Source: Klenkia brasiliensis (GTDB taxonomy: Bacteria > Actinomycetota > Actinomycetes > Mycobacteriales > Geodermatophilaceae). Taken from it: 64,000 nt of DNA. The notes under the pieces were generated by a model. That model was not told where the DNA came from. It did no database searches and was given only the letters and a program-made list of their open reading frames with translations. The translations under genes were made by a program, and so were the position numbers. How positions within the stretch are numbered: the first letter of the stretch is position 1; each line of letters starts with the position of its first letter. Of the stretch, positions 52,844 through 64,000 are shown in pieces. The stretch is from the NCBI RefSeq assembly GCF_900100695.1, contig NZ_FNCF01000005.1, positions 248,001 to 312,000 of the forward strand, read 5' to 3'.

Positions 52844-54040
52844 ATGGAGTTCGTGATCATCGCCGTCGCGGTCGTCGTCGTCGCGCTGCTGGTCGGGGTG
52901 GGCCTGCTGGTCGGCCGCGGCCGCCGGACGACCCGGCTGGACGAGGGCACCACCGCCCCGACCCTCACCCGGCCCCGCCCGGGCGACGACCGGTCCACGA
53001 CCCCGCCCACCACGCCGCCCACCACGGTGCCGCCGGTCGGCACCGAGGACCTCGCCGTCCCCCCGGTGCAGCTGCCCCCGGCCGAGCCCGAGCCGGGGCT
53101 CACCTTCGACGTGCCGCCACCCTCGGCCGGCCGGCTGGTCCGGCTGCGCAGCCGGCTGGCGCGCTCGCAGTCCTCGCTGGGCCGCGGCCTGCTCACCGTG
53201 CTCTCGCGGGAGAAGCTGACCGAGGACGACTGGGAGGAGATCGAGGAGACCCTGCTGGCCGCCGACGTCGGCGTCGCCGCCACCACCCAGATCGTGCAGC
53301 GGCTGCGCACCCAGTCGATGGTGCTGGCCACCGGCGACGGGACGGCGCTGCGCGAGCTGCTGGTCTCCGAGCTCACCGCCGTCCTCGGCCCGGACCTGGA
53401 CCGCTCGCTGGCCACCGACCGGGAGCTGGACCGGCCCGCCGTCGTCCTCGTGGTCGGGGTCAACGGCGCGGGCAAGACCACCACCTGCGGCAAGATCGCC
53501 CGGGTGCTCGTCGGCGACGGGCGCAGCGTGCTGCTGGGCGCCGCGGACACCTTCCGCGCCGCCGCCGCCGACCAGCTGGAGACCTGGGGCGAGCGGGTCG
53601 GCGTGCCCACCGTGCGCGGGCCCGAGGGCGGGGACCCCGCGTCGGTGGCCTTCGACGCGGTCCGGACCGGCCGCGAGGCCGACGTCGACGCCGTGCTGGT
53701 CGACACCGCCGGCCGGCTGCACACCAAGCTCGGCCTGATGGACGAGCTGGGCAAGGTCAAGCGGGTGGTGGAGAAGCAGAGCCCGGTCGACGAGGTGCTG
53801 CTGGTGCTCGACGCCACCACCGGCCAGAACGGCGTGGTGCAGGCCCGCGTCTTCACCGAGGCGGTCGCGGTCACGGGGGTGGTGCTGACCAAGCTCGACG
53901 GCACCGCCAAGGGCGGCATCGTGGTCTCGGTGCAGCGCGAGCTGGGCATCCCGGTGAAGCTGGTCGGGCTGGGGGAGGGCGCCGACGACCTGGCCCCGTT
54001 CGAGCCCCGCGCCTTCGCCGAGGCGCTCGTCGGCGGCTGA
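52844..54040 (+). CDS. ftsY: Signal recognition particle receptor FtsY
   Basis: 398 residues. Docks SRP-ribosome complexes at the membrane. N-terminal helix (EFVIIAVAVVVVALLVGVGLLVG, residues 2-24) with a Thr/Pro-rich linker (actinobacterial FtsY is membrane-anchored), then N domain (about 105-180) and G domain: GVNGAGKTTTCGKIA (about 204), DTFRAAAADQLE, VDTAGRLHTKLGLMDEL and TKLDGTAKGG. The order smc-ftsY is conserved, but five genes separate them here. It ends 12 bp from the convergent nickel permease gene. Confidence 0.97.
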   Translation: MEFVIIAVAVVVVALLVGVGLLVGRGRRTTRLDEGTTAPTLTRPRPGDDRSTTPPTTPPTTVPPVGTEDLAVPPVQLPPAEPEPGLTFDVPPPSAGRLVRLRSRLARSQSSLGRGLLTVLSREKLTEDDWEEIEETLLAADVGVAATTQIVQRLRTQSMVLATGDGTALRELLVSELTAVLGPDLDRSLATDRELDRPAVVLVVGVNGAGKTTTCGKIARVLVGDGRSVLLGAADTFRAAAADQLETWGERVGVPTVRGPEGGDPASVAFDAVRTGREADVDAVLVDTAGRLHTKLGLMDELGKVKRVVEKQSPVDEVLLVLDATTGQNGVVQARVFTEAVAVTGVVLTKLDGTAKGGIVVSVQRELGIPVKLVGLGEGADDLAPFEPRAFAEALVGG

Positions 54041-54052
54041 GCGGCGGCCGGG

Positions 54053-55144
54053 TCAGGCGGAGAAGCGCTCCTCGACCCGGCCCCAGCGCCAGACGGCCAG
54101 TGCCGCGCCCCAGGTCAGCACGAACAGCGCGACGATGCCGAAACCCACGTAGTCCAGGTCCCACGACGCCAGCCAGGCCAGCGGGCCGCTGTCGATGCCG
54201 AACCGCTCGACGAGCAGGCCGACGAGCACCAGCGAGCCGACACCCAGCGCGACGGTCACCGACAGCGCGGTCACCGTCAGGTTGTAGAAGACCTTGCGCA
54301 CCGGCTTGACCAGCGCCCAGCCGTAGGCGCGGGTCATCAGCACGCCGTCGGCGGTGTCGAACAGGCTCATCCCGGCCATGAACAGCACCGGCAGCACGCA
54401 GATGGCGTACCAGGGCAGCACGAACGCCGCGGACCCGGCGATGAGCACCAGCAGGCCGACCTGGGTGGCGGTGTCGAAGCCCAGGCCCATGAGCAGGCCG
54501 ACCGGGTAGAGGTGCCAGGGCTTGGAGACCCGGCGGGTGAACCGGCCGAGCACCCGGGCCATGAACCCGCGGTTGTGCAGGTGGTGCTCCAGCGCCGCCT
54601 CGTCCAGCTCGCCCGATCGCATCCCGCGCAGCACCTTGGCGATGCCGACCACGGCGACCAGGTTCATGCCGCCGATGACCAGCAGGAAGGCGCCGGCGAC
54701 CAGGGTGCCGACCAGGCCGAGCACGGACGCCGCACCGGAGTCGCCGTCCTGGATGACGCCGGCGACGGACTGCACGCCCAGCGCCAGCAGCACGCTGGCG
54801 ACCAGCACGACCGACGAGTGGCCCAGGGAGAACCAGAACCCGGTGCCGACGGCGGGCGTGCCGTCGCCGACCAGCTTGCGGGTGGTGTTGTCGATGACCG
54901 CGATGTGGTCGGCGTCGAAGGCGTGCCGCACGCCGAGCAGGTACGCGGTCAGCCCGACGCCCACGCCGAGCACGCCGGCGCTGCCCAGGTCCAGCCGCTG
55001 CGGGGCCACCGCGAACAGCAGCACGCCCCAGCCGAGCACGTGCAGCCCGACGACGACGGCGGCCATGGTGGCGATGCTGCGCTTGTCGCGGCGGCTGAAG
55101 CCCCGTGCCGGGACGGCGAGGGGGGCGGGCGCGGTGGTGGTCAC
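54053..55144 (-). CDS. NiCoT-family nickel/cobalt permease
   Basis: 363 residues with about eight membrane helices. Family signature RHAFDADHIAVIDN (HX4DH metal motif in helix II), FSLGHSSVV, LGFDTATQVGLLV and GMSLFDTADGVLM are all present. It takes up Ni2+ or Co2+ for urease, hydrogenase or B12 enzymes; none of these is encoded here. Start GTG 55144 with TAGGGT 6 nt upstream, and a 17-bp palindrome beside that box. Confidence 0.95.
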   Translation of the reverse strand: MTTTAPAPLAVPARGFSRRDKRSIATMAAVVVGLHVLGWGVLLFAVAPQRLDLGSAGVLGVGVGLTAYLLGVRHAFDADHIAVIDNTTRKLVGDGTPAVGTGFWFSLGHSSVVLVASVLLALGVQSVAGVIQDGDSGAASVLGLVGTLVAGAFLLVIGGMNLVAVVGIAKVLRGMRSGELDEAALEHHLHNRGFMARVLGRFTRRVSKPWHLYPVGLLMGLGFDTATQVGLLVLIAGSAAFVLPWYAICVLPVLFMAGMSLFDTADGVLMTRAYGWALVKPVRKVFYNLTVTALSVTVALGVGSLVLVGLLVERFGIDSGPLAWLASWDLDYVGFGIVALFVLTWGAALAVWRWGRVEERFSA

Positions 55145-55150
55145 GGCCGG

Positions 55151-55156
55151 ACCCTA
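55151..55156 (-). promoter_or_regulatory. -10 hexamer TAGGGT of nickel permease gene (leaderless type)
   Basis: On the minus strand TAGGGT is 6 nt before GTG 55144. Confidence 0.55.
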
Positions 55157-55173
55157 GTGCGAGCTCCTCGCAC
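55157..55173. promoter_or_regulatory. Palindrome next to the nickel permease -10 box, possible operator
   Basis: GTGCGAG-CTC-CTCGCAC is a perfect 7+7 inverted repeat touching the TAGGGT box. A second palindrome GCTCG-CTG-CGAGC lies at about 55194-55206. Placement fits a repressor of the permease (for example a Nur- or NikR-type metal sensor), but neither sequence matches a consensus I can quote. Confidence 0.5.
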
Positions 55174-55209
55174 CTGCACAGGGGTCGCAACAAGCTCGCT
55201 GCGAGCCGT

Positions 55210-55225
55210 GCAACACGGCCGGAAC
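55210..55225 (+). promoter_or_regulatory. Upstream GlnR-like half box
   Basis: GCAAC-N6-GGAAC fits the a-b pair of the GlnR consensus gTnAC-n6-GaAAC at 4 of 5 and 4 of 5 positions, counting the n as free. It lies 42 bp (four helical turns) upstream of the fuller box. Confidence 0.4.
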
Positions 55226-55251
55226 ACGGGGCCGCGACACGCGGAGCGGAG

Positions 55252-55289
55252 TTCACCGGTGCGAAACACGTCCGGACCGTGGGCGGAAC
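55252..55289 (+). promoter_or_regulatory. GlnR box upstream of amtB-glnK-glnD
   Basis: TTCAC-N6-GAAAC-N6-GGACC-N6-GGAAC, in exact 11-bp phase, matches the actinobacterial GlnR consensus gTnAC-n6-GaAAC-n6-gTnAC-n6-GaAAC (GAAAC perfect, the others with one or two departures). It sits 78-115 bp before the amtB start, a normal activator position. amtB is a classical GlnR target in Streptomyces and mycobacteria. Confidence 0.7.
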
Positions 55290-55353
55290 ACGGCTGCCGC
55301 ACTGTCTACGGCGACCGACCCCCAGCCCCCGGCCGATGGCCGACGACCCCTGA

Positions 55354-57042
<1,689 letters not shown>

Positions 57043-57057
57043 TCGCCGCACCCGTCC

Positions 57058-57100
57058 CGTCGGCCGGGGTGGTGGGACCCCCCCACCGCCTCGGCCGACG
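57058..57100 (+). terminator. Hairpin between glnK and glnD
   Basis: CGTCGGCCG (57058-57066) pairs with CGGCCGACG (57092-57100), and the interior is largely complementary (GGTGGTGGG with CCCCACCGCC). It lies between glnK and glnD and may lower glnD expression relative to amtB-glnK. No T-run. Confidence 0.55.
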
Positions 57101-57130
57101 CCGTTCCCGGCCCGCCCCGACCACGACGAG

Positions 57131-59467
57131 GTGATCCCCCTGGCACACCCGGCACCCACCCCCGACGAGCTGGCCGCCCTGTCCCGCGCGGAGCGGGTCG
57201 CGGCCCTGGACGGCTGGCTGAGCGCCCTGCTGGCCGACGCCGTCCCCGCCGGCGCCCGGACCGGGGTCGCGCTGGCCGCGGTCGGCAGCCTCGGCCGCCG
57301 GGAGCCGGCGCCCTACGGCGACCTGGACCTGGTGCTGGTGCACGACGGGCGGCGCGGGATCGGCCAGGTCGCCGACGCGGTCTGGTACCCGGTCTGGGAC
57401 GCCGGGCACAAGCTCGACCACTCGGTGCGCACCGTGGCCGAGGCCGCCGCGGTCGCCGGGGACGACGTCAAGGCCGGCCTGGGCCTGCTCGACGTCCGGC
57501 TGGTGGCCGGCGACGCCGAGCTGGTCGCCGCGCTGCGCTCGGCCACCCTGGGGAGCTGGCGGCAGCGGGCCTCCCGGCTGCTGCCGGACCTGCGGGAGCT
57601 GCGCCGGGCCCGGGCGCGCACCGTCGGGGAGCTGGGGTTCCTGCTCGAGCCCGACCTCAAGGAGGCCTACGGCGGCCTGCGCGACGGCCAGGTGCTGCGC
57701 GCCCTGGCCCTGGCCCAGCTGGTCGACGAGCCGCCGGCCGACGCGGGGGAGGCCTACGCGTTCCTGGTCGACGTCCGCGACGAGCTGCGCCGACGCACCC
57801 GCCGGGCCGGGGACGTGCTCGTCCGCCAGGAGCAGGCCGGGGTGGCGGCCGCCCTGGGGCTGGACGACGACGACGTCCTGCTGCGCCGGGTGAGCCTGGC
57901 CGGCCGCCGGCTGGCGTTCGTCGTGGACGAGGCCTGGCGCCGGGTGGACGCCGCCCTCGTCCGCCGCCCCCGGGCCCGCTACCGGCGGGTGCGCCGCGAG
58001 CCGCTGGCCGAGGGCCTGGTCCGGCAGGGCGACGAGGTCGTGCTCGCCCGGGACGCCAAGCCCGCCGCCGACCCCGGCCTCGTGCTGCGCGGCGCCGCCG
58101 CGGCCGCGCACGCGGACCTGCTGCTGTCCCCGTACACGCTCAAGGTGCTCGGGGCGCACTCCCCGCCGCTGCCCGAGCCCTGGCCCGCCGAGGTGCGCTG
58201 GTCGTTCCTGCGGCTGCTGGCCAGCGGGCGCAGCGCCGTCCCGGTGGTCGAGCAGCTGGACCAGGAGGGCCTGCTGGTCCGCATGCTCCCCGAGTGGGAC
58301 CACGTGCGGTCGCTGCCGCAGCGCCACCCGTGGCACCGGTTCACCGTGGACCGGCACCTGGTGGAGGCGGCCTCGGCGGCCGCCGAGCTGACCCGCGACG
58401 TCGACCGGCCCGACCTGCTGCTGGTCGGTGCGCTGCTGCACGACATCGGCAAGGGCCACCCCGGCGACCACTCCGAGGTCGGTGCGGTCATCGTGCGGGA
58501 GATGGCCACCCGGATGGGGTTCGCCGCCCCCGACGTGGCGATGCTCGTGGCGATGGTGCGCTGGCACCTGCTGCTGCCCGACGTCGCCACCCACCGCGAC
58601 CTGGACGACCCGGCGACCATCGACCGGGTGGTCGAGGCGATCGGCGCCGACCCCGCCCTGCTGCAGCTGCTGCACGCGCTGGCCCAGGCCGACGGCGCGG
58701 CGACCTCCACCTCGGCGTGGTCGCCGTGGAAGGCCCACCTGGTGGCCGCGCTGGTCGGCCGGGTCGCCGCGCGGCTGGGGTCGGCCGCCGTCCCCGAGCC
58801 GGTGCTCGAGCCCAGCGACCCGCTGGTCACCGCGCCCGCACCGGAGATCCCCGGCCCGACCCGCCCGGTCACCGTCGGCGTGGAGGACGTCGCCGACGGC
58901 CAGCAGGTCACCATCGGCGCCCCCGACCGGCCCGGCCTGTTCGCCCTGTGCGCGGGCGTGCTGGCGCTCAACCAGCTCGACGTGCGCGCCGCGCGGGTCA
59001 CCGTCGAGGCCGGCCACGCCACCTCGGTGTTCGCCGTCCGGCCGCGGTTCGGCCGCGCCCCGGTGCCGGGCATCCTGGCCGACGGCGTGCGGGCGGCGAT
59101 GGAGGGCACCCTGCCGCTGGGCGAGCGCCTCGCGCAGCGGGAGCGCGACTACAGCCAGGACACCGCGCGGGGGGCGCCGCCGCGGGTCGCCTGGTTCGAC
59201 GCGGAGGCCACCGGCGCGGCCAACACGCTGGTGGAGGTGCGGGCCACCGACCGGGCCGGCCTGCTGTACCGGCTGACCGCGGCGCTGGCCGCCGAGGGGC
59301 TGGACGTGCGCGGCGCGACGGTGGAGACCCTGGGCGCGGACGCCGTCGACGCCTTCTACCTGGCCGACCCCTCGGGCACCCCGGTCGACGAGGGCCAGCG
59401 GGAACGGGTCGCCGCCTCGCTGCTGGCCGCGGCCGCCGGCACCGCACCCGACCCGGCCGCGCGCTAG
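57131..59467 (+). CDS. glnD: PII nucleotidyltransferase/-removing enzyme GlnD
   Basis: About 778 residues from GTG 57131. GAGGTGA (57128-57134) sits where it would serve CTG 57140 (Leu-Ala-His-Pro), so the true start may be CTG. Domains: nucleotidyltransferase GSLGRREPAPYGDLDLVLVHD (about 51), a helical PII-contact region, an HD domain GALLHDIGKGHPGDHSEVGAV (about 433), and two ACT domains (about 593 and 700) that sense glutamine. Actinobacterial GlnD adenylylates rather than uridylylates PII. Its target glnK is upstream. Confidence 0.95.
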   Translation: MIPLAHPAPTPDELAALSRAERVAALDGWLSALLADAVPAGARTGVALAAVGSLGRREPAPYGDLDLVLVHDGRRGIGQVADAVWYPVWDAGHKLDHSVRTVAEAAAVAGDDVKAGLGLLDVRLVAGDAELVAALRSATLGSWRQRASRLLPDLRELRRARARTVGELGFLLEPDLKEAYGGLRDGQVLRALALAQLVDEPPADAGEAYAFLVDVRDELRRRTRRAGDVLVRQEQAGVAAALGLDDDDVLLRRVSLAGRRLAFVVDEAWRRVDAALVRRPRARYRRVRREPLAEGLVRQGDEVVLARDAKPAADPGLVLRGAAAAAHADLLLSPYTLKVLGAHSPPLPEPWPAEVRWSFLRLLASGRSAVPVVEQLDQEGLLVRMLPEWDHVRSLPQRHPWHRFTVDRHLVEAASAAAELTRDVDRPDLLLVGALLHDIGKGHPGDHSEVGAVIVREMATRMGFAAPDVAMLVAMVRWHLLLPDVATHRDLDDPATIDRVVEAIGADPALLQLLHALAQADGAATSTSAWSPWKAHLVAALVGRVAARLGSAAVPEPVLEPSDPLVTAPAPEIPGPTRPVTVGVEDVADGQQVTIGAPDRPGLFALCAGVLALNQLDVRAARVTVEAGHATSVFAVRPRFGRAPVPGILADGVRAAMEGTLPLGERLAQRERDYSQDTARGAPPRVAWFDAEATGAANTLVEVRATDRAGLLYRLTAALAAEGLDVRGATVETLGADAVDAFYLADPSGTPVDEGQRERVAASLLAAAAGTAPDPAAR

Positions 59468-59474
59468 GCCTGGA

Positions 59475-59480
59475 TACCCT
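59475..59480 (+). promoter_or_regulatory. Possible -10 box TACCCT of ffh
   Basis: TACCCT lies 37 bp before GTG 59518, giving a short leader with GAGGAC as a possible ribosome-binding site. Confidence 0.45.
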
Positions 59481-59517
59481 GGGGAGCCCCTGGTTCCACC
59501 GCTGCTGAGGACGTGTT

Positions 59518-61038
<1,521 letters not shown>

Positions 61039-61041
61039 GCC

Positions 61042-62121
61042 GTGCACCTGTCGGGGGTGCTGCTGCCCGAGGGGGAGCAGCGCGACCTGTGGGTGCGCGA
61101 CGGGCGGATCACCTTCGAGCCGGTCCCGGGGGCCGAGACCGTCTCCCGGGGCGGCTTCGTGCTGCCGGGGCTGGTCGACGCGCACTGCCACGTCGGGATC
61201 GCGCGCGGCGGCGGGCCCGTCGCCGACCTCGCGGCCGCCCGCGAGCAGGCGCGGGTCGAGCGGGACGCGGGGGTGCTGCTGCTGCGCGACTGCGGCTCGC
61301 CGGTGGACACCCGCGCGCTGGACGACGACCCCGAGCTGCCCCGGATCCTGCGCGCCGGACAGCACGTGGCCCGCGAGCGGCGCTACCTCCCGGGCCTGGC
61401 CGTGGAGGTCGAACCCGCGTCGCTGGCCGACGAGGTGCGCACCCAGGCCCGCCGCGGCGACGGCTGGGTGAAGCTGGTCGGTGACTGGATCGACCGCGGC
61501 GTGGGCGACCTGGGCCCGCTGTGGCCCGACGACGCGCTGGCCGAGGCGATCGCCGCCGCGCACGCCGAGGGTGCCCGGGTCACCGCGCACACCTTCGGCA
61601 CCGACGCCCTGCCCGGGCTCGTCCGGGCCGGCATCGACTGCGTGGAGCACGGCACCGGCCTGACCGAGGACCTCATCGGGGAGATGGCGGCGCGCGGCAC
61701 GGCCGTCGTCCCCACGCTGGTGAACGTGGCGCACTTCCCCGGCTTCGCCGCGGCGGGGGAGGCGAGGTTCCCCTCCTACGCCTCGACGATGCGCCGGCTG
61801 CACGCCTCGTCGGGCGCGGTGGTGCGGGCGGCGTACGAGGCCGGGGTGCCGGTCTTCGCCGGGACCGACGCCGGCGGGGGCATCGACCACGGCACGATCG
61901 CCGAGGAGGTCCGGGCGCTGCACGCCGCCGGGCTGCCGGTCGAGGCCGCACTGGCCGCCGCGTCCTGGGCCGCCCGGGAGTGGCTGGGCCTGCCCGGCCT
62001 GGTCGAGGGGGCGCCGGCCGACCTGGTGGTCTACGACCGCGACCCCCGCGCGGACCTCGACGCCCTCGCGCGTCCGCAGCTGACGGTGCTCCGCGGCCGG
62101 GTGGTCACCCCCGCCCGGTGA
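61042..62121 (+). CDS. Amidohydrolase-family protein
   Basis: 359 residues. Metal-dependent hydrolase fold: [18 protein letters not shown] (HxH-type metal site), [10 protein letters not shown] with a possible carboxylated-Lys equivalent, [40 protein letters not shown] (catalytic Asp) and the typical end [17 protein letters not shown]. Substrate unknown; imidazolonepropionase/prolidase-like clan. Begins 4 bp after ffh (GTG 61042), as in mycobacteria. Confidence 0.9.
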   Translation: MHLSGVLLPEGEQRDLWVRDGRITFEPVPGAETVSRGGFVLPGLVDAHCHVGIARGGGPVADLAAAREQARVERDAGVLLLRDCGSPVDTRALDDDPELPRILRAGQHVARERRYLPGLAVEVEPASLADEVRTQARRGDGWVKLVGDWIDRGVGDLGPLWPDDALAEAIAAAHAEGARVTAHTFGTDALPGLVRAGIDCVEHGTGLTEDLIGEMAARGTAVVPTLVNVAHFPGFAAAGEARFPSYASTMRRLHASSGAVVRAAYEAGVPVFAGTDAGGGIDHGTIAEEVRALHAAGLPVEAALAAASWAAREWLGLPGLVEGAPADLVVYDRDPRADLDALARPQLTVLRGRVVTPAR

Positions 62122-62164
62122 CCGGCCCCGGGAAACCGGTCGCAGGAGGGCGGGGGAGGGCTGG

Positions 62165-62170
62165 GAGACT
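62165..62170 (+). promoter_or_regulatory. -10-like hexamer GAGACT of proS (leaderless type)
   Basis: GAGACT ends 6 nt before GTG 62177. Confidence 0.4.
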
Positions 62171-62176
62171 GCCCCC

Positions 62177-63925
62177 GTGCTGTTGCGGATGTCCACCCTG
62201 TTCCTGCGCACCCTGCGCGACGACCCGGCCGACGCCGAGGTCCCCAGCCACCGCCTGCTGGTGCGGGGCGGCTACATCCGCCGGGCCGCGCCCGGCGGGT
62301 TCACCTGGCTGCCGCTGGGGTGGCGGGTCTACCGCAACGTCGAGCGCGTCGTCCGCGAGGAGATGGACGCGATGGGCGCGCAGGAGGTGCACTTCCCGGC
62401 GCTGCTGCCCCGCGAGCCCTACGAGGCCACCGGCCGCTGGACCGAGTACGGCGACAACCTGTTCCGCCTGCAGGACCGCAAGGGCGCCGACTTCCTGCTC
62501 GGCCCCACCCACGAGGAGATGTTCACCCTCCTCGTGAAGGACCTCTACGGGTCCTACAAGGACCTGCCCCTGTCGATCTACCAGATCCAGACCAAGTACC
62601 GGGACGAGGCACGGCCGCGGGCCGGGCTGTTCCGCGGCCGTGAGTTCGTGATGAAGGACAGCTACTCCTTCGACGTCGACGACGCCGGCCAGGACGCCTC
62701 CTACGCCGCGCACCGCGAGGCCTACACCCGCATCTTCGACCGGCTGGGCCTGGAGTACGTCATCGTCTCGGCCACCTCCGGGGCGATGGGCGGCTCCCGG
62801 TCGGAGGAGTTCCTGCACCCCACCGCGGTCGGCGAGGACACCTTCGTCCGCTCGCCCGGGGGGTACGCCGCCAACGTCGAGGCGGTCACCACCGTCGCGC
62901 CCGCGGAGATCCCCGTCGACGGCCTGCCGGCCGCGCACGTCGAGGACACCCCCGACACCCCGACCATCGAGACGCTGGTCGCCGTCGCCACCGAGCTGTT
63001 CCCCGACGCCGGCTACACCGCCGCCTCGACGCTGAAGAACGTCGTCGTGCAGCTGCGCCACCCCGACGGCACCGCCGAGCCGCTGGTCATCGGCATCCCC
63101 GGCGACCGCGAGGTCGACACCAAGCGGCTGGAGGCCCAGGTCTCCCCGGCCGAGGTCGAGCCCTTCACCGACTTCGCCGCGCACCCGGCGCTGGTCAAGG
63201 GCTACATCGGGCCGCAGGTGCTCGGTGCCGACAGCGACTCGGGCATCCGCTACCTGGTCGACCCCCGGGTGGTCATCGGCAGCCGCTGGATCACCGGGGC
63301 CAACGAGGCCGGCAAGCACGTCTTCGACCTCGTCGCCGGCCGGGACTTCACCTGGGACGGCACCGTCGAGGCCGCCGAGGTGCGCGCCGGCGACCCCGCC
63401 CCCGACGGGTCCGGCCCGCTGGAGCTGGCCCGCGGCGTGGAGATGGGCCACGTGTTCGCCCTCGGCCGCAAGTACGCCGACGCCCTGGACCTCAAGGTGC
63501 TCGACGAGAACGGCAAGCTCGTCACGGTCACCATGGGCTCCTACGGCATCGGCGTCTCCCGCGCGGTGGCCGCGATCGCGGAGTCCACGCACGACGAGCT
63601 CGGCCTGGTCTGGCCGCGCGAGGTCGCCCCGGCCGACGTGCACCTGGTCGCCACCGGCAAGGACGCAGCGGTGTTCACCGCGGCCGAGGCCCTCGCCGGC
63701 GAGCTGGTCGCCGCCGGGCTGACCGTGCTCTACGACGACCGGCCCAAGGTCAGCCCCGGCGTGAAGTTCAAGGACGCCGAGCTGCTCGGGATGCCGACCA
63801 TCGTCACCGTCGGCCGCGGCCTGGCCGAGGGCGTGCTGGAGCTGCGCGACCGGGCCACCGGCGACCGGCAGGACATCCCCGTCGACGGCGCCGCCGCCGC
63901 GGTGCTGGCCGCCGTCAGGGGCTGA
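62177..63925 (+). CDS. proS: Prolyl-tRNA synthetase (bacterial type)
   Basis: 582 residues, class II synthetase. [36 protein letters not shown] (motif 1), [28 protein letters not shown] (motif 2), the editing insertion (about 225-385: [30 protein letters not shown]), [17 protein letters not shown] (motif 3) and the C-terminal anticodon-binding domain. The family often begins near [18 protein letters not shown], so the ATG at 62189 is an alternative, but GTG 62177 fits the GAGACT box. Overlaps the next convergent gene by 11 bp. Confidence 0.96.
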   Translation: MLLRMSTLFLRTLRDDPADAEVPSHRLLVRGGYIRRAAPGGFTWLPLGWRVYRNVERVVREEMDAMGAQEVHFPALLPREPYEATGRWTEYGDNLFRLQDRKGADFLLGPTHEEMFTLLVKDLYGSYKDLPLSIYQIQTKYRDEARPRAGLFRGREFVMKDSYSFDVDDAGQDASYAAHREAYTRIFDRLGLEYVIVSATSGAMGGSRSEEFLHPTAVGEDTFVRSPGGYAANVEAVTTVAPAEIPVDGLPAAHVEDTPDTPTIETLVAVATELFPDAGYTAASTLKNVVVQLRHPDGTAEPLVIGIPGDREVDTKRLEAQVSPAEVEPFTDFAAHPALVKGYIGPQVLGADSDSGIRYLVDPRVVIGSRWITGANEAGKHVFDLVAGRDFTWDGTVEAAEVRAGDPAPDGSGPLELARGVEMGHVFALGRKYADALDLKVLDENGKLVTVTMGSYGIGVSRAVAAIAESTHDELGLVWPREVAPADVHLVATGKDAAVFTAAEALAGELVAAGLTVLYDDRPKVSPGVKFKDAELLGMPTIVTVGRGLAEGVLELRDRATGDRQDIPVDGAAAAVLAAVRG

Positions 63926-64000
63926 CCCGCTCCACCAGCTCCACCTCGAAGCCGTCGGCGTCCTCCAGGTAGGCCGCCCGGTGGTCGGGCCCACCGGCGA
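63915..64000 (-). CDS. VOC-family protein, C-terminal fragment (cut by window end)
   Basis: Minus-strand frame ending at TGA 63917-63915. The 27 visible residues include [21 protein letters not shown], typical of the last strand of VOC/glyoxalase-like proteins (D-P/A-D-G-xx-xE-LVE with metal-binding Glu). The rest lies beyond the window. Tail-to-tail overlap with proS. Confidence 0.75.
   Translation of the reverse strand, partial: AGGPDHRAAYLEDADGFEVELVERVSP

Overview
The window reads as a chromosomal segment of a very GC-rich actinobacterium. Codons end almost always in G or C, GTG starts are common, and genes overlap by GTGA/ATGA junctions. The gene order matches, from memory, the Mycobacterium tuberculosis H37Rv block around Rv2915c to Rv3001c (ilvC, serA, leuB, FAH protein, gltX, tRNA-Gln/Glu, IclR-leuCD, mutT1-ppk-cofC, gpsA, ddl, thiL, DAK2, recG, rsmD, coaD, sepIVA, DUF177, rpmF, rnc, mutM, acyP, smc, ftsY, amt, PII, glnD, ffh). 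Composition and style suggest Geodermatophilaceae or a close relative; this is inference, since no 16S gene is present. I see no phage, insertion sequence, CRISPR array or other mobile element.

Region 1 (1-13450) is amino-acid biosynthesis: the 3' part of ilvC, two small membrane proteins, serA, a secreted S8 protease, leuB, cimA, a VOC protein, an FAH-family hydrolase and gltX. CimA, LeuCD and LeuB together can make 2-ketobutyrate for isoleucine from pyruvate and acetyl-CoA. In front of cimA lies an apparent attenuator: a 10-residue leader peptide with three consecutive Ile codons, a hairpin, and a hairpin followed by seven T. Region 2 (13447-24314) has a CPBP protease, tRNA-Gln and tRNA-Glu, a luciferase-like oxidoreductase, an SDR, a galTK operon behind a LacI-type operator, a methyltransferase, and an IclR regulator divergent from leuCD with an inverted repeat between them, then a CopC-domain protein.

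Region 3 (23391-36692) holds the minus-strand cofC-ppk-mutT1 set, a plus-strand operon for phospholipid and cell-wall precursors (acyltransferase, gpsA, PLP lyase, ddl, lipoprotein), a minus-strand AsnC/DUF3515/YchJ set, thiL with an acetyltransferase and a cytidylate-kinase-like gene, a TetR regulator and rpmB. Region 4 (36834-49165) is a long housekeeping run: DAK2/FakA-like protein, recG, rsmD, coaD, sepIVA-like, DUF177, rpmF, rnc, mutM, acyP, a small coiled-coil gene and smc.

Region 5 (49169-64000) holds a small membrane protein, a phosphodiesterase-type nuclease, an epimerase, a PhoD-like phosphatase, ftsY, a nickel/cobalt permease, the nitrogen module amtB-glnK-glnD behind a candidate GlnR box, ffh, an amidohydrolase, proS and the edge of a VOC gene. 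A recurring feature is a TANNNT-like -10 hexamer placed 6-8 nt before the start codon of at least 14 genes, which predicts that many transcripts here are leaderless. Most intergenic hairpins lack a T-tract; the cimA leader is the clear exception.
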